From: an uncultured Collinsella sp.
Lineage (GTDB): Bacteria; Actinomycetota; Coriobacteriia; Coriobacteriales; Coriobacteriaceae
Assembly (NCBI GenBank): GCA_900541015.1
Contig: UQIB01000008.1
Location: 1 to 64,000, forward strand
Direction of reading: 5' to 3'
DNA length: 64,000 nt
Shown here: piece by piece, positions 34,934 through 44,331 of the stretch
Numbering within the stretch: position 1 is the first letter of the stretch
Layout: each line of letters starts with the position of its first letter
Position numbers and translations under genes: made by a program
Notes under the pieces: generated by a model
Databases searched by the model: none
What the model saw: the letters and a program-made list of their open reading frames with translations, nothing else
What the model was told of the DNA's origin: nothing

Positions 34934-35893
34934 CTAGCCGTGGAAGCGGGCTATGGGTGCAAGTGGCTGCTCGCGAAAGACGCGATCGACGGCGGCGCGG
35001 TATTCGTCGACCTTTTTAGTCTTGCGTACGAGCTTGTGAACGGTAGCGGGATCGGCGAAGGCGCATTTGGCGTAGAACCACCACTCCTTCATACGAAAGA
35101 CCGCGTTGCCGCCAATCTCTTCTGCATAGGCCGCAAACAGCGTGTCGTGGAAACGCTGCAGCTCAGCATCCGTGGCAGCAGGACCGCCGTTGACCATACG
35201 AGCCAGAGCGGGGTTCGCGAGCAGGCCGCGCCCCAGCATCACATGGCGTGTGCCGGGATAGGCCTCCACCAGCGCATCCATGTCCTCTAAATCAAAAATG
35301 TCGCCGTTATAGGCGACCGGAAACGGCGCACGCTCCAGCGTTTCGCCGTAAAACTCCTTACGCGGCGAGCCCGTATAGCGGTCCTTTTGCACGCGCGGGT
35401 GCACGATCAGCTCTGCCAACGGTATGCGGCAATACAGATCGAGCACGCGCTCGTATTCGTCGTCACTCTCCAACCCCAACCTGGTCTTGACCGATACCGG
35501 CAGCGGAGAGCGCTCACACACGTCACTCAAGAACACCTCAAGCTCGTCCAAGTTGCGCAAAAAGCCCGATCCCTTGCCCTTGGCGACAACCGTACCCGAG
35601 GGGCAGCCAAGGTTGAGATTGACCTCGCGGTAGCCCATGTCGGCAAGCACCTGCGCCGCCCACACAAACTCGTCCGCGTTCTTGGACATCAGCTGAGGCA
35701 CTACGTTGAGCCCCTGGTTGTTGGCAGGATCGATCTCCTTAAGCGCCTTGCCGCCAAAGCGGTTTCCCACCCGCGGCGGCGGCAAAAACGGCGTGTAATA
35801 ACAATCGAGCGCGCCAAAGCACTCCGCATGCACGCGACGGAACACATGCCCGGTAATCCCCTCCATGGGGGCCAACGATAGAATCATCAACAT
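34934..35893 (-). CDS. tRNA-dihydrouridine synthase family protein
   Basis: 319 aa FMN TIM-barrel enzyme. Conserved LSLAPMEGITGHVFRR, REVNLNLGCPSG, VSVKTRLGLE, ELIVHPRVQKDRYTGSPR, YNGDIF and VMLGRGLLANP motifs. Dus enzymes reduce uridines in tRNA D-loops. A second ATG two codons in (35887) is possible; neither has a strong ribosome site. The active-site Cys is in NLGCPSG. Confidence 0.92.
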   Translation of the reverse strand: MLMILSLAPMEGITGHVFRRVHAECFGALDCYYTPFLPPPRVGNRFGGKALKEIDPANNQGLNVVPQLMSKNADEFVWAAQVLADMGYREVNLNLGCPSGTVVAKGKGSGFLRNLDELEVFLSDVCERSPLPVSVKTRLGLESDDEYERVLDLYCRIPLAELIVHPRVQKDRYTGSPRKEFYGETLERAPFPVAYNGDIFDLEDMDALVEAYPGTRHVMLGRGLLANPALARMVNGGPAATDAELQRFHDTLFAAYAEEIGGNAVFRMKEWWFYAKCAFADPATVHKLVRKTKKVDEYRAAVDRVFREQPLAPIARFHG

Positions 35894-35932
35894 CTACTCT
35901 CAGATCAATGCGGCAAAGGGGCTGCCCCTTCA

Positions 35933-36814
35933 TCACATACTATTCAAGCGGTTCAGAAACTCTTCGCAGGCGCGGGAACGCAGGCGATATTTTTTCCACA
36001 CCAGATACGACGCAATGGTAAGCGGCGGCTCAAATGGGACAAAACGCAGGTCGCTACATTCATCTATCTGCAGCAAGCTTCCAACGCTAACCGCACACGC
36101 GGCGCCCGAACGCACCAGATGCGACGCGTTGCCGATAAGATCGAAATGCCCCACGATGTTGAGCTCGTCGACACTGAGGACGCCACTCGACCACGCTTCT
36201 AGGTCCAGCGCTCGATTCGTGGTGCGCGAACTCACCAGCAGCGGCATATTCGCCACGTCCGCAGGCGTCAGCACGTCCCGGCCACCCCATGAACCGCTCG
36301 CGGCGACAACGGCACCAACTCGATCCGCCTCGGGCATGCGAATCCATTCGTATTTCTCGACGTTAACGGGTTCCAGCAACAACGCAAAGTCGAGCAGGCC
36401 ACGCTCCAAGCGTTCCTCCACTGCATCGGCGTTACCGGTATAGAGCTCAATCGTCACTCCGGGATAAGCCCGACGCAGCTCTGTAAAAGCATCGAGCACC
36501 CTCCGCATCGATTTGGTTTCGCCGGCGCCAATGCGGATAACGCCCGCAATGCCGAGCTCCCGATCAGCCAACTCTTGCTCGGTCTGTTCCACCAGCAAGA
36601 CGATCTCCTCGGCGCGCTGGCGCAGGCGCATGCCATCGCTCGTGAGCACGCACGATCGATTGGTGCGCTCGAACAGCTCCACACCCAGCTCGCGCTCAAG
36701 ATCGGCAATCTGACGTGACAGCGTAGGCTGTGTCACGTGCAGCACATTTGCCGCTTCGGTCATGTTTTCCTCGCGGGCCACAGCAAGAAAATAACGCAGC
36801 GTTCGCAGCTCCAT
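35933..36814 (-). CDS. LysR-family transcriptional regulator
   Basis: 293 aa from ATG 36814 (AAGGAG upstream). N-terminal LysR HTH (LRTLRYFLAVAREENMTEAANVL is the start of it; THV TQPTLSRQIADLE follows) and a C-terminal LysR substrate-binding domain with IRIGAGETKSMRRVL. It is divergent from the aldo-keto reductase gene with a 151-nt gap, the usual position for a LysR regulator of that target. Confidence 0.92.
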   Translation of the reverse strand: MELRTLRYFLAVAREENMTEAANVLHVTQPTLSRQIADLERELGVELFERTNRSCVLTSDGMRLRQRAEEIVLLVEQTEQELADRELGIAGVIRIGAGETKSMRRVLDAFTELRRAYPGVTIELYTGNADAVEERLERGLLDFALLLEPVNVEKYEWIRMPEADRVGAVVAASGSWGGRDVLTPADVANMPLLVSSRTTNRALDLEAWSSGVLSVDELNIVGHFDLIGNASHLVRSGAACAVSVGSLLQIDECSDLRFVPFEPPLTIASYLVWKKYRLRSRACEEFLNRLNSM

Positions 36815-36965
36815 GCTTGCTCCTTCGTGCACAACGGAGAACCCCATTCGGTCCGTTTCGTTTCACATATGTATTCCGTATACCTAGCTAGTTGATATAG
36901 GCAATATACATTATCAACCTATCAACGTACGCTATAGCCATCCCCTCAAGAACAAGGAGAACGGC

Positions 36966-37991
36966 ATGCAGTACACAACCCTTGGCCATTCCGGCATCAA
37001 AGTGTCTAAACTCTGCCTGGGAGGCATGAGCTTTGGCGAACCCAGCCCCGACTTTCATCAGTGGACCATCGGACCCGACGACACACGCGCCGTCATCAAA
37101 CGCGCACTCGACACCGGAATCAACTTTATCGATACCGCGAACTGCTACAGCTTTGGCACGAGCGAATAGTACATAGGCGCCGCCCTGCGCAATCTGGGTA
37201 TCGCTCGCGAGAGCGTCGTGCTAGCCAGCAAGGTTCACTTCAACGAAGGCGGCCTTTCCGCCGACGCCATCAAACGCGAGATCGAAGGCTCGCTCAAGCG
37301 CTTGGGCACCGATTACCTAGACCTCTACATCATCCACCGCTTTGATTACGACGTTCCCATGGAAGAGACCATGGAGGCGCTCAACGACTTGGTGCGCGAG
37401 GGCAAGGTTCGCGCACTCGGCGCCAGCGCCATGTATGCCTATCAGCTGCACAACCTGCAGATCGTCGCACGCGACCATGGATGGACGCCCTTTACGAGCA
37501 TGCAGTGCCACTACAATCTGCTGTACCGAGAGGACGAGCGGGAGATGATTCCGGTGTGCCGCCAGTTCGACATGGCCCTTACGCCATACAGCCCCATGGC
37601 GTCGGGACACCTCTGCCGCCCCACATGGGAAAGCTCGAGCATGCGTGGCACCACCGACATGACCATGGCCAGCAAGTATGACCATGACCGTGCCATCGAC
37701 ATGCCCATCGTTGAGCGCGTGGCCAAGGTTGCCGCCGATCACGACGTGCCGATGCCGCAGATTGCGCTGGCATGGCACTGGGCGCGTGGCGTCGAGGCGC
37801 CCATCGTGGGTTGCTCCAAGCCCGAGCGCGTCGATGACGCCGTGGCCGCGCTCGACATAACGCTCTCCCCCGCCGAGATTGACTTCCTCGAAGAGCCCTA
37901 TCAACCGCACACGCTCGTTGGTCCCAAAGCCCGTCCCGGCGAAAAGCCGCTTGCCGGTAGCACCAAAGCCAAAGTCAAAACCACAAAGTGA
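36966..37991 (+). pseudogene. Aldo-keto reductase interrupted by an in-frame TAG
   Basis: Read through, this is a 341-codon AKR. Catalytic residues are present: D in NFIDTANCY, Y in CYSFGTSE, K in LASKVHF, H in YIIHRFD. At 37167-37169 a TAG replaces the expected Glu codon in the conserved SE(E)YIG motif (family form SEEYIG). The frame is open on both sides, from 36966 to 37166 and from 37170 to 37991, so a single GAG-to-TAG change explains it. It is called a pseudogene, although readthrough or a sequencing error cannot be excluded. Divergent LysR gene upstream. Confidence 0.85.
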
Positions 37992-37995
37992 CGAC

Positions 37996-38262
37996 ATGGA
38001 CGACAACATCATCGATGGCCTACACGATGCCGGCTGCAGCGAAGAGCTTATCGAGCTGTACGGCTCGGCCGCCAGCGACTGCGCGCGCATTTGCCTGCTA
38101 AAACGACATCGCCGCGAGTTGCTCGATGATATTCACTCGGGGCAGCAGAAGCTCGAACGCCTTGACTATCTTATCTACCGGCTACGTAACGCATCAACCG
38201 AATGCAGGACAAACCGCACGGCATCGCGGTCAAGAGAAAGCGCCAAATGCACCTCAGCATAA
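37996..38262 (+). CDS. Small helical protein of an AKR-linked family
   Basis: 88 aa, starting 4 nt after the AKR stop. Rich in charged residues with DAGCSEELIELYGSA, LLKRHRRELLDDIHSGQQKL and LDYLIYRLRN. It resembles a widespread small actinobacterial/Firmicutes protein family often found beside aldo-keto reductases, whose function is unknown. The last ~25 residues (TECRTNRTASRSRESAKCTSA) look non-conserved. Confidence 0.65.
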   Translation: MDDNIIDGLHDAGCSEELIELYGSAASDCARICLLKRHRRELLDDIHSGQQKLERLDYLIYRLRNASTECRTNRTASRSRESAKCTSA

Positions 38263-38293
38263 GGTCCAAACCACAGCAACGAAAGGAACTCCA

Positions 38294-38767
38294 TTGGCTA
38301 AGACACTTGTAACATATTTCAGCGCAACGGGTACCACAAAGAACGTTGCCACTCGCTTGGCTCGCGTGGCGGACGGAGATCTGTTCGCCATTGTGCCTGC
38401 CAATCCATACACAAGCGCCGACCTCGACTGGCGCGACAAACAGAGCCGCAGCACACTCGAGGCAGCCGACCCCTCCTGCCGTCCTGCCATAACCTCCAGG
38501 GTCGAGTGTATCGAAGACTACGACACCATCTTTTTGGGATTTCCCATCTGGTGGTACGTGGCACCGGCGATTGTCAACACATTCCTCGAGTCTTACGACC
38601 TGACAGGCAAAACAATCGTCCTGTTTGCCACCTCGGGCGGGAGCGGAATGGGCAAGACGGCGTCGATCCTTAGAGCAAGCGCTCCGGGCGCAAAGATCGT
38701 TGACGGCGGCGTCCTCAACAACGTAAGCGACACCGAACTCGAGAAGCTCGCGGCAAGGTACCTCTAA
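38294..38767 (+). CDS. Flavodoxin
   Basis: 157 aa from TTG 38294 with AAAGGA upstream. FMN-binding P-loop TYFSATGTTKNVA, IFLGFPIWWYVAPAIVNTF and TSGGSGMGKT mark a classical flavodoxin of the FldA/flavodoxin-4 type (PF12682-like). It follows the AKR and the small helical protein; if the AKR is dead the flavodoxin may be expressed alone. Confidence 0.9.
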   Translation: MAKTLVTYFSATGTTKNVATRLARVADGDLFAIVPANPYTSADLDWRDKQSRSTLEAADPSCRPAITSRVECIEDYDTIFLGFPIWWYVAPAIVNTFLESYDLTGKTIVLFATSGGSGMGKTASILRASAPGAKIVDGGVLNNVSDTELEKLAARYL

Positions 38768-39012
38768 CGCGGCAAAGACCGACAAATCGACGGGAAAATG
38801 CCATGGAAAAATGAAGCCCACGAGAACGGCATCACCGCCAACGGTTGATTTAGTCATGTGACCTTCGACTGCCTCGGCAAGGATGCGAGCAACGGACAGC
38901 TCGAGCCTATGGACGACGAGCGGCACGGTGCCTCGGGGATCCAAGTCGACAATCCACCCAAAACAGAGGTGGCCACCCGGCACCAACCGCCTCTCCAACC
39001 GTCCCAGCAAAA

Positions 39013-39193
39013 CGAGGTGAATGGTTTTTCGAGAAGTGAACGAGTAAAATTGGACCCCCGAAGCATCGACACTTTTGGAAGGCCAATTCCTGCGGTTTTA
39101 TCACTCAAATCCTGCGGTTTTAGCGTCGAAAAACGTGGGTGCTTCGCGGGTTCAAATTAGGTCGTTCACTTCTCGGGAAACCATTCACCTTCG
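39013..39193. repeat. Long hairpin element, copy 2 (~181 bp)
   Basis: Left arm GAGGTGAATGGTTTTTCGAG (from 39014) and inverted right arm ending ACCATTCACCTTCG (to 39193); AAGTGAACG and TCGTTCACTT are in the arms. The inner stem includes GGACCCCCGAAGCATCGACA. Two copies of ATTCCTGCGGTTTT-type motif at its centre. Lies after the flavodoxin 3' end. Confidence 0.9.
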
Positions 39194-39213
39194 ATTTGCC
39201 GATGCCCACAAAC

Positions 39214-39249
39214 AGCAAAGGGGGCCGCCCCATGGCGGCCCCCTTTGCT
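39214..39249. terminator. Strong bidirectional terminator
   Basis: AGCAAAGGGGGCCGCC (39214-39229) pairs perfectly with GGCGGCCCCCTTTGCT (39234-39249) with a 4-nt CCAT loop. The A-run at the left and T-run at the right suit termination in both directions. Confidence 0.85.
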
Positions 39250-39419
39250 CGTTATTCGTCCCTCGGCAGCGGCTTCATGCTCCAAAAGACGACGTTCGCG
39301 ATCAAACGATCACCAACAGCATGCTGTTAACCGCTATGCCTGAACAACAGACACCCTCCACTCATCTATACTCAAGAGCGTGTGCGCATCGCCCAAAATC
39401 GATGAGAGTCGAGGCCCCC

Positions 39420-40553
39420 ATGCAGCAGCTCACCGAACGAGAAAAGAAACGCATCCAGCGGTACTGCATGTACCCCAAGATCGCAGCGACCGCACTCATC
39501 ATGTCGTTCGTAGCATGCCTGTTGATGTTGCCGCTCCAAATGATCAACGATATCGCGTTCCACCAAAAGGAATTCCAACCCGCGGGCATATATACCGCCA
39601 TCGCACTCACCGTAATCGAGCTCGCCATCTTTTGCTATTGCGCCCTTGCACCACGCTTTGGGATGCAGGGCAAACAGTGGAAGGAGCTGCAGGGCAGGCT
39701 TGCGGTAGCCCAGACCAACAAGGACCGTTCCGCGGAGGTCGCCGGCGTACTTGCCACGCAAGCTGCCGGCCGCCTGCTCAAGAACAGCGACAACGATCTC
39801 GCGCGCAACCTGGGCGGTGCCGCCGAGGTCGCCAGCGCCGTAGGGGCAGTCGCCACGGCGGCAGACGTGCTGGCTGAAACCTCGAGCAATGCCGAGGCCA
39901 TGGCAAACGCATACGGCGTGACGATCCCAAGCGTCAAGAAGCAGATCATGGCTCTCGCGGTGTTGCCCGTCATTGTGCTGCTTGGCGTCTACATCCCGCA
40001 GTTTGTCCAGGGAAATAACGAGCTTCAGGCAAGAAAGGCTGCAGCCGCCGAGCAGCTCGCCATCGCGCAAGATGCCTTGGAGCCCGTGTGCGAACGCGTC
40101 GCGGCAGACGACCCATACGAGTCGTATCACGACTACGGCTACCGCATTATCGGCTATCTGCGCGATAACGACCTCGGCGCTCAAGCAGCCTATGTCTACC
40201 TTTCTTTTGATGCAGATGGCATGCTCACGGACGTCGATTACACCAGTCAGATCGACCCCGAGGCAAGCCTTGCAGACAACCTCGCCCGCGCCGAGCAGGA
40301 TATCGCGACGCTCTGCGCCCCGCTCTACGGGCTGGACATTTCCGTTGCCACACCGGGCCTCCTCACGCCATGCAGCCTGTCGGATGAATTTAAACAGGCA
40401 TTTTTAGCCGGATCCTTATATGAAGAAATCAGCATCAAGACGGAGGACGAATCTATCAAGTCGTACTACACCTTTGACACCGAGCCCAAGGAGGAGTTCG
40501 ACGAATACACCCACCCGGAAATTAGGCTCATGCTCTCTGCAAAGAAGAACTAA
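39420..40553 (+). CDS. Multi-TM membrane protein, unknown function
   Basis: 377 aa from ATG 39420 (GAGG 6 nt upstream). Two TM helices near the N-terminus (IAATALIMSFVACLLMLPL; YTAIALTVIELAIFCYCAL), a ~120-residue region with many Ala/Asn, then a third TM (IMALAVLPVIVLLGVYI). The remainder is a soluble extracytoplasmic part with YESYHDYGYRIIGYLRDND and acidic stretches. No family recognised. It stands alone between two long hairpin elements. Confidence 0.7.
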   Translation: MQQLTEREKKRIQRYCMYPKIAATALIMSFVACLLMLPLQMINDIAFHQKEFQPAGIYTAIALTVIELAIFCYCALAPRFGMQGKQWKELQGRLAVAQTNKDRSAEVAGVLATQAAGRLLKNSDNDLARNLGGAAEVASAVGAVATAADVLAETSSNAEAMANAYGVTIPSVKKQIMALAVLPVIVLLGVYIPQFVQGNNELQARKAAAAEQLAIAQDALEPVCERVAADDPYESYHDYGYRIIGYLRDNDLGAQAAYVYLSFDADGMLTDVDYTSQIDPEASLADNLARAEQDIATLCAPLYGLDISVATPGLLTPCSLSDEFKQAFLAGSLYEEISIKTEDESIKSYYTFDTEPKEEFDEYTHPEIRLMLSAKKN

Positions 40554-40595
40554 AGGCTTACGCTCTAATTGCCGCTCGCAAACATCGTCTATATC

Positions 40596-40779
40596 TCGAG
40601 GTCTAATACTTTTCCGAGAAGTGAACGGCTGTATTTGGACCCCCGAAGCATCGACATTCTCTGACGCCAAAACCGCAGGATTCAACAATCAAAACCGCTG
40701 GAAATTGCATCTCAAAAGTGTCGACGCTTCGGGGGTCCATTTTGACTCGTTCACTTCTCGGAAAAGTATTAGACCTCGA
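40596..40779. repeat. Long hairpin element, copy 3 (~184 bp)
   Basis: Left arm TCGAGGTCTAATACTTTTCC (from 40596) and right arm ending AAAAGTATTAGACCTCGA (to 40779). Pairing continues to about 62 nt per arm (GGACCCCCGAAGCATCGACA, inner right arm TGTCGACGCTTCGGGGGTCC). The central motif AAAACCGCAGGATT is inverted relative to copies 1 and 2. Confidence 0.92.
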
Positions 40780-40794
40780 ATTCACAAGCCGCTC

Positions 40795-40826
40795 AATGTG
40801 ACAAAGGAACCGTCCCTTGTCACATT
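40795..40826. terminator. Hairpin overlapping the stop of the large ABC gene
   Basis: AATGTGACAA (40795-40804) pairs with TTGTCACATT (40817-40826) around AGGAACCGTCCC. It overlaps the minus-strand stop codon (40825-40827) of the large ABC gene and follows copy 3 of the long hairpin. Confidence 0.5.
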
Positions 40827-43800
40827 ATTCAGAGCGCAGGGCCTCCACGGGATCCTTCCTGGATGCGCTGCGGGCCGGCAGCAGGCCAGCGACAACCGTC
40901 AGCAGTACCGAAATTGCAATGAGCACCAGCGCATCCTGCACGGGCAGGCTCATCAGATTGGGCACCTGTTTGGCAGCAAGCGCCCAGGCATTAACCGGAA
41001 AGCTCACGGCCACCACGACGACAATGGCAAAGACGCCGGCGATGAGGCCTTCGATAAAGGTCTCGGCATTGAATACGTTGGCCACGTTGCGCTTCGACGC
41101 GCCGATCGCGCGCAGGATGCCAATCTCCTTCTTGCGCTCCAGCACGCTGATGTAGGTGATGATGCCGATCATGATGGAGCTCACCACCAGGCTGATACTC
41201 ACGAATGCGATGAGCACCAAGCTGATGGTGTTCACGATGTCGGTCACCGAGCCCATGATGATACCCATGTAGTCGGTGTACGAGATTGCCTGTTCATCGT
41301 GACCAGCGGCTTTGACCTGCTTGTTGTACGCATCGATATGGTCGAGCACGCGCTCCTTGGCCTCAAAGTCGCGCGGGAAAATCTTGACCGAGATGGGGTC
41401 TGCCTCGTCTGCATAGCCCAGCGTGGTCAGGTTGTTGTCGTGGGTGAGTTTCGACGCCTTCGCATAGCTCATCATGAGCGAGCTCAGGTCCTCGGCGTCC
41501 ATGTTGAAGTGAATGGCATGAGCAAAGGCACTCGCATCCACGCGCATGGCGCTCGCCAGGCTAGCAAAACTCGACGACATCCGCGTCGCCATCTGGCCCA
41601 TGAGCCCTGCTGCGCCTGCCTTGAGCTGAGCTGACACCGTCGCCGCAATCTGATCGCTGATCGACTTCATCATCTGATCCATAGCCTGCTGCAGATACGG
41701 AGCCAGCTGCTTTTGCACATAGTCGGTCATCGCCTGCTGCAGGCGCTCGGCCAGGGCATCGCCGCCGAGCGCTTTGAGCTGGGCCAGGATTTGCTGGGCT
41801 GCCGCATCATTCTCAAGATACGCCGAGAACGCGGCGGCAAGCTTTGACGCGTCCTTAAGATCATCGGGTGTCAGCGCCTTAAACTGATCAGACTGCAAAA
41901 AGCCCTCAAACAGCTGGTTGGCTAGCGTTCCCACCTGCTGCATTTGCTCGGGCGTGAGTTCCAGACCGTCAAAGATACCCGAGAAATCTGGGGCCGGCGC
42001 TTTGGCCATGATGTCGCTGAAGTCGATGTCCCTACCAACGCCCGAAAGGTCAATATCCAGCCCGGACAAATCAAGACCCGACAGGTCCATACCGCCGGCA
42101 ACACCCGAGAGCGCAGACGCATCGAACGAGAACGCGCTCTTGAGCGCCGCCTCGTCCACACTGAACATGCTGCCCAGATCCACGCCTTGCTTGGCCTCGC
42201 CCTGCAGTTCATCGAAAGACTTGCCGGTAAACACATCTGTCTCGGGGTGGGCAAGCTGCTCTTGCACAATCTGCGAATCGGCGGCGCGCTCCATAAGCCG
42301 GCGAGTCAGCGCATGTGTATAGGCAATGCCCGGAGACAACGCGCTCGCATTGGCCGTCTCGTTAGGTCGCACCACGCCCACAATGTGCACGTCGATACCG
42401 TCGGCAACCTTGGCAGCCATAAAGTCGGCGTCGCCAGACATGTCGGTCCACATGCCGGTCTCTTCGTTTTTACGATAGGCATCGGCCGGCGACAGCATCT
42501 TAAACGTCGTGGACAACGCATCGTCGTAGGTAAAGTCGGTACCGGTCTCGGGCGTTTCGACCCCACCGTCGGCCGTCATAGCACTGTTAACCAGGTCGTT
42601 GAGCTCATCGATATCCAGCGCACCGATGCTATAGAGCGTGTAGTCGCCCACCGTACCGCGACTCGAAAGCACCATCACGGCTTCGTTGGCGGACGTGGGC
42701 CAGTGACCGGCGACGACATCGTACTGGCTGTCGAGCAGACTCTGGTCGTCGATCATCTCGTTAAAGACCGAGGTTCCCATGGATTCCATGCTCACCGTTG
42801 CCGCCGAACTTGCGCCTCCGCTCATGGCCTCGGTCATGGCGTTGGGCACCAGCCGGACGGGCTTCTCGTCGCCCTTGCCGGCACGATAGACAACCGGCGA
42901 TACACCGTAGCCGTACTGGATGGCGTTGACTTCTTTATCGATGCCGTCGCCACCGGCATCGAGCCATGCCTTAAAGCTCGTCATGTCGTTGGACTTAACG
43001 CTCGCAAACATATCCTTTACGGCCGTGACCACGGGGATCTTATCGGTTCCCTTAGCTTTGCCACCGGTACCGTCGGACAAATCCCCGCCGTTGGACGCCT
43101 CATCATCCGCAGCCCCCTGTCCGCCCATCATGGACGACAGGTCGTAATCCTGCTTGGAAATGGTGAGCGGGTAGCTCGAAAGCGTATCCTCCTCGACCTT
43201 CTTGATGTAGCCGTTTACGCCATTGGACAGCGCCAGAATCGCCGCGATACCGATAATGCCAATCGAGCCCGCAAAGGCAGTCATGGCCGTGCGGCCCTTC
43301 TTGGTCATGAGATTTCGGGCAGAAAGCCCCAGCGCCGTCACAAAGCTCATCGAGGTTTTGCGCGTAGGCTTGGCCTCGCGGCGCGTGGCCTTGGCAACAT
43401 CGAAGGGGTCGGAATCGTCGGTGATCTTGCCGTCCGCCAGGTTGACGATGCGCGTGGCGTACTGGTACGCCAGCTCGGGATTGTGCGTGACCATAATAAC
43501 CAGACGGTCGCGTGCCACGTCCTTGAGCAGGTCCATGACCTGTACGGATGTCGTTGAATCCAAAGCGCCGGTCGGCTCGTCGGCCAGCACAATCTCGGGA
43601 TCGTTGATCAGCGCACGGGCGATGGCCACACGCTGCATCTGCCCGCCCGAAAGTTGGCTCGGGCGCTTGTTAACGTGCTCGCCCAGGCCGACTTTCTCCA
43701 ACGCCTCGCGCGCACGCTGGCGGCGCTCGGCATGCCCCACGCCCGTAAGCGTGAGCGCCAGCTCCACGTTTTCCAAAATGGTCTGATGCGGAATGAGGTT

Positions 43801-44076
43801 ATAGCTCTGGAACACAAAGCCGATGCGGTTGTTGCGATAGGCATCCCAATCGCGATCGTGAAAATCCTTGGTCGAGATGCCGTCGATCAGCAGGTCGCCG
43901 GAATCGAAATGATCGAGCCCACCGATAACGTTGAGCATCGTGGTTTTACCCGAGCCCGAAGGACCCAGAATGGCCACGAACTCGTTATCGCGAAAAGATA
44001 GGCTTACGCTGTCGAGCGCCACCTGCGTAAACGACTGCGTAACGTACCTTTTGCAAATACCTTTGAGCTCCAACAT
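40825..44076 (-). CDS. Large ABC exporter: fused ATPase and FtsX/MacB-like permease
   Basis: 1083 aa from ATG 44076. N-terminal ATPase with GPSGSGKTT, LSGGQMQ and LADEPTGALD. About residue 245 the first TM (TAMTAFAGSIGIIGIAAILALSN) begins a very large (~560-residue) extracytoplasmic region rich in polar residues, then three C-terminal TM helices (ISLVLIAFVSISLVVSSIMIG; GLIAGVFAIVVVVAVSF; ALVLIAISVLLTVVAGLL) of an FtsX domain. It is a MacB/LolC-like mechanotransmission exporter, fused and much larger than MacB. The extracytoplasmic part has helical GXDL-rich repeats (SGVAGGMDLSGLDLSG). Confidence 0.92.
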   Translation of the reverse strand: MLELKGICKRYVTQSFTQVALDSVSLSFRDNEFVAILGPSGSGKTTMLNVIGGLDHFDSGDLLIDGISTKDFHDRDWDAYRNNRIGFVFQSYNLIPHQTILENVELALTLTGVGHAERRQRAREALEKVGLGEHVNKRPSQLSGGQMQRVAIARALINDPEIVLADEPTGALDSTTSVQVMDLLKDVARDRLVIMVTHNPELAYQYATRIVNLADGKITDDSDPFDVAKATRREAKPTRKTSMSFVTALGLSARNLMTKKGRTAMTAFAGSIGIIGIAAILALSNGVNGYIKKVEEDTLSSYPLTISKQDYDLSSMMGGQGAADDEASNGGDLSDGTGGKAKGTDKIPVVTAVKDMFASVKSNDMTSFKAWLDAGGDGIDKEVNAIQYGYGVSPVVYRAGKGDEKPVRLVPNAMTEAMSGGASSAATVSMESMGTSVFNEMIDDQSLLDSQYDVVAGHWPTSANEAVMVLSSRGTVGDYTLYSIGALDIDELNDLVNSAMTADGGVETPETGTDFTYDDALSTTFKMLSPADAYRKNEETGMWTDMSGDADFMAAKVADGIDVHIVGVVRPNETANASALSPGIAYTHALTRRLMERAADSQIVQEQLAHPETDVFTGKSFDELQGEAKQGVDLGSMFSVDEAALKSAFSFDASALSGVAGGMDLSGLDLSGLDIDLSGVGRDIDFSDIMAKAPAPDFSGIFDGLELTPEQMQQVGTLANQLFEGFLQSDQFKALTPDDLKDASKLAAAFSAYLENDAAAQQILAQLKALGGDALAERLQQAMTDYVQKQLAPYLQQAMDQMMKSISDQIAATVSAQLKAGAAGLMGQMATRMSSSFASLASAMRVDASAFAHAIHFNMDAEDLSSLMMSYAKASKLTHDNNLTTLGYADEADPISVKIFPRDFEAKERVLDHIDAYNKQVKAAGHDEQAISYTDYMGIIMGSVTDIVNTISLVLIAFVSISLVVSSIMIGIITYISVLERKKEIGILRAIGASKRNVANVFNAETFIEGLIAGVFAIVVVVAVSFPVNAWALAAKQVPNLMSLPVQDALVLIAISVLLTVVAGLLPARSASRKDPVEALRSE

Positions 44077-44230
44077 GGACGGCAACCTCTCCCACGCGGG
44101 CGCACTTGCCCGCTCTCCCCCGCCGTTCGTATTCGACGCGTTTGTCCTACTCTATCCCCATTTTTTGCCGGAACCAGTGAGGAATCTAACGAACCGCGCC
44201 AAAAAAACGAACGGGACGGCACCCAAAAGA

Positions 44231-44252
44231 AGAGGTCCCGAGCGGGACCTCT
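44231..44252. terminator. Hairpin downstream of the TlpA-like gene
   Basis: AGAGGTCCC (44231-44239) pairs with GGGACCTCT (44244-44252); on the minus strand it is followed by TCTTTTG. It ends the TlpA/4Fe-4S operon about 80 nt after its stop. Confidence 0.6.
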
Positions 44253-44331
44253 ATATGGTGGAGTTTATCTTGAAAGGTAGCGGACTACTTCGCACAGCGA
44301 CACACGATCCTCGCTATGCTTTACGCGTTTC

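Noticed and set aside
37167..37169. TAG as pyrrolysine or selenocysteine-like recoding
   Set aside because: No pyl genes seen and the family has Glu here; a nonsense change is simpler.
38768..39012. Short frames after the flavodoxin gene
   Set aside because: No ribosome site and no protein-like composition; left as non-coding.
41944..43557. 537-codon plus-strand open frame opposite the large ABC gene
   Set aside because: Shadow of the ABC exporter; Arg/His-rich with no domain.
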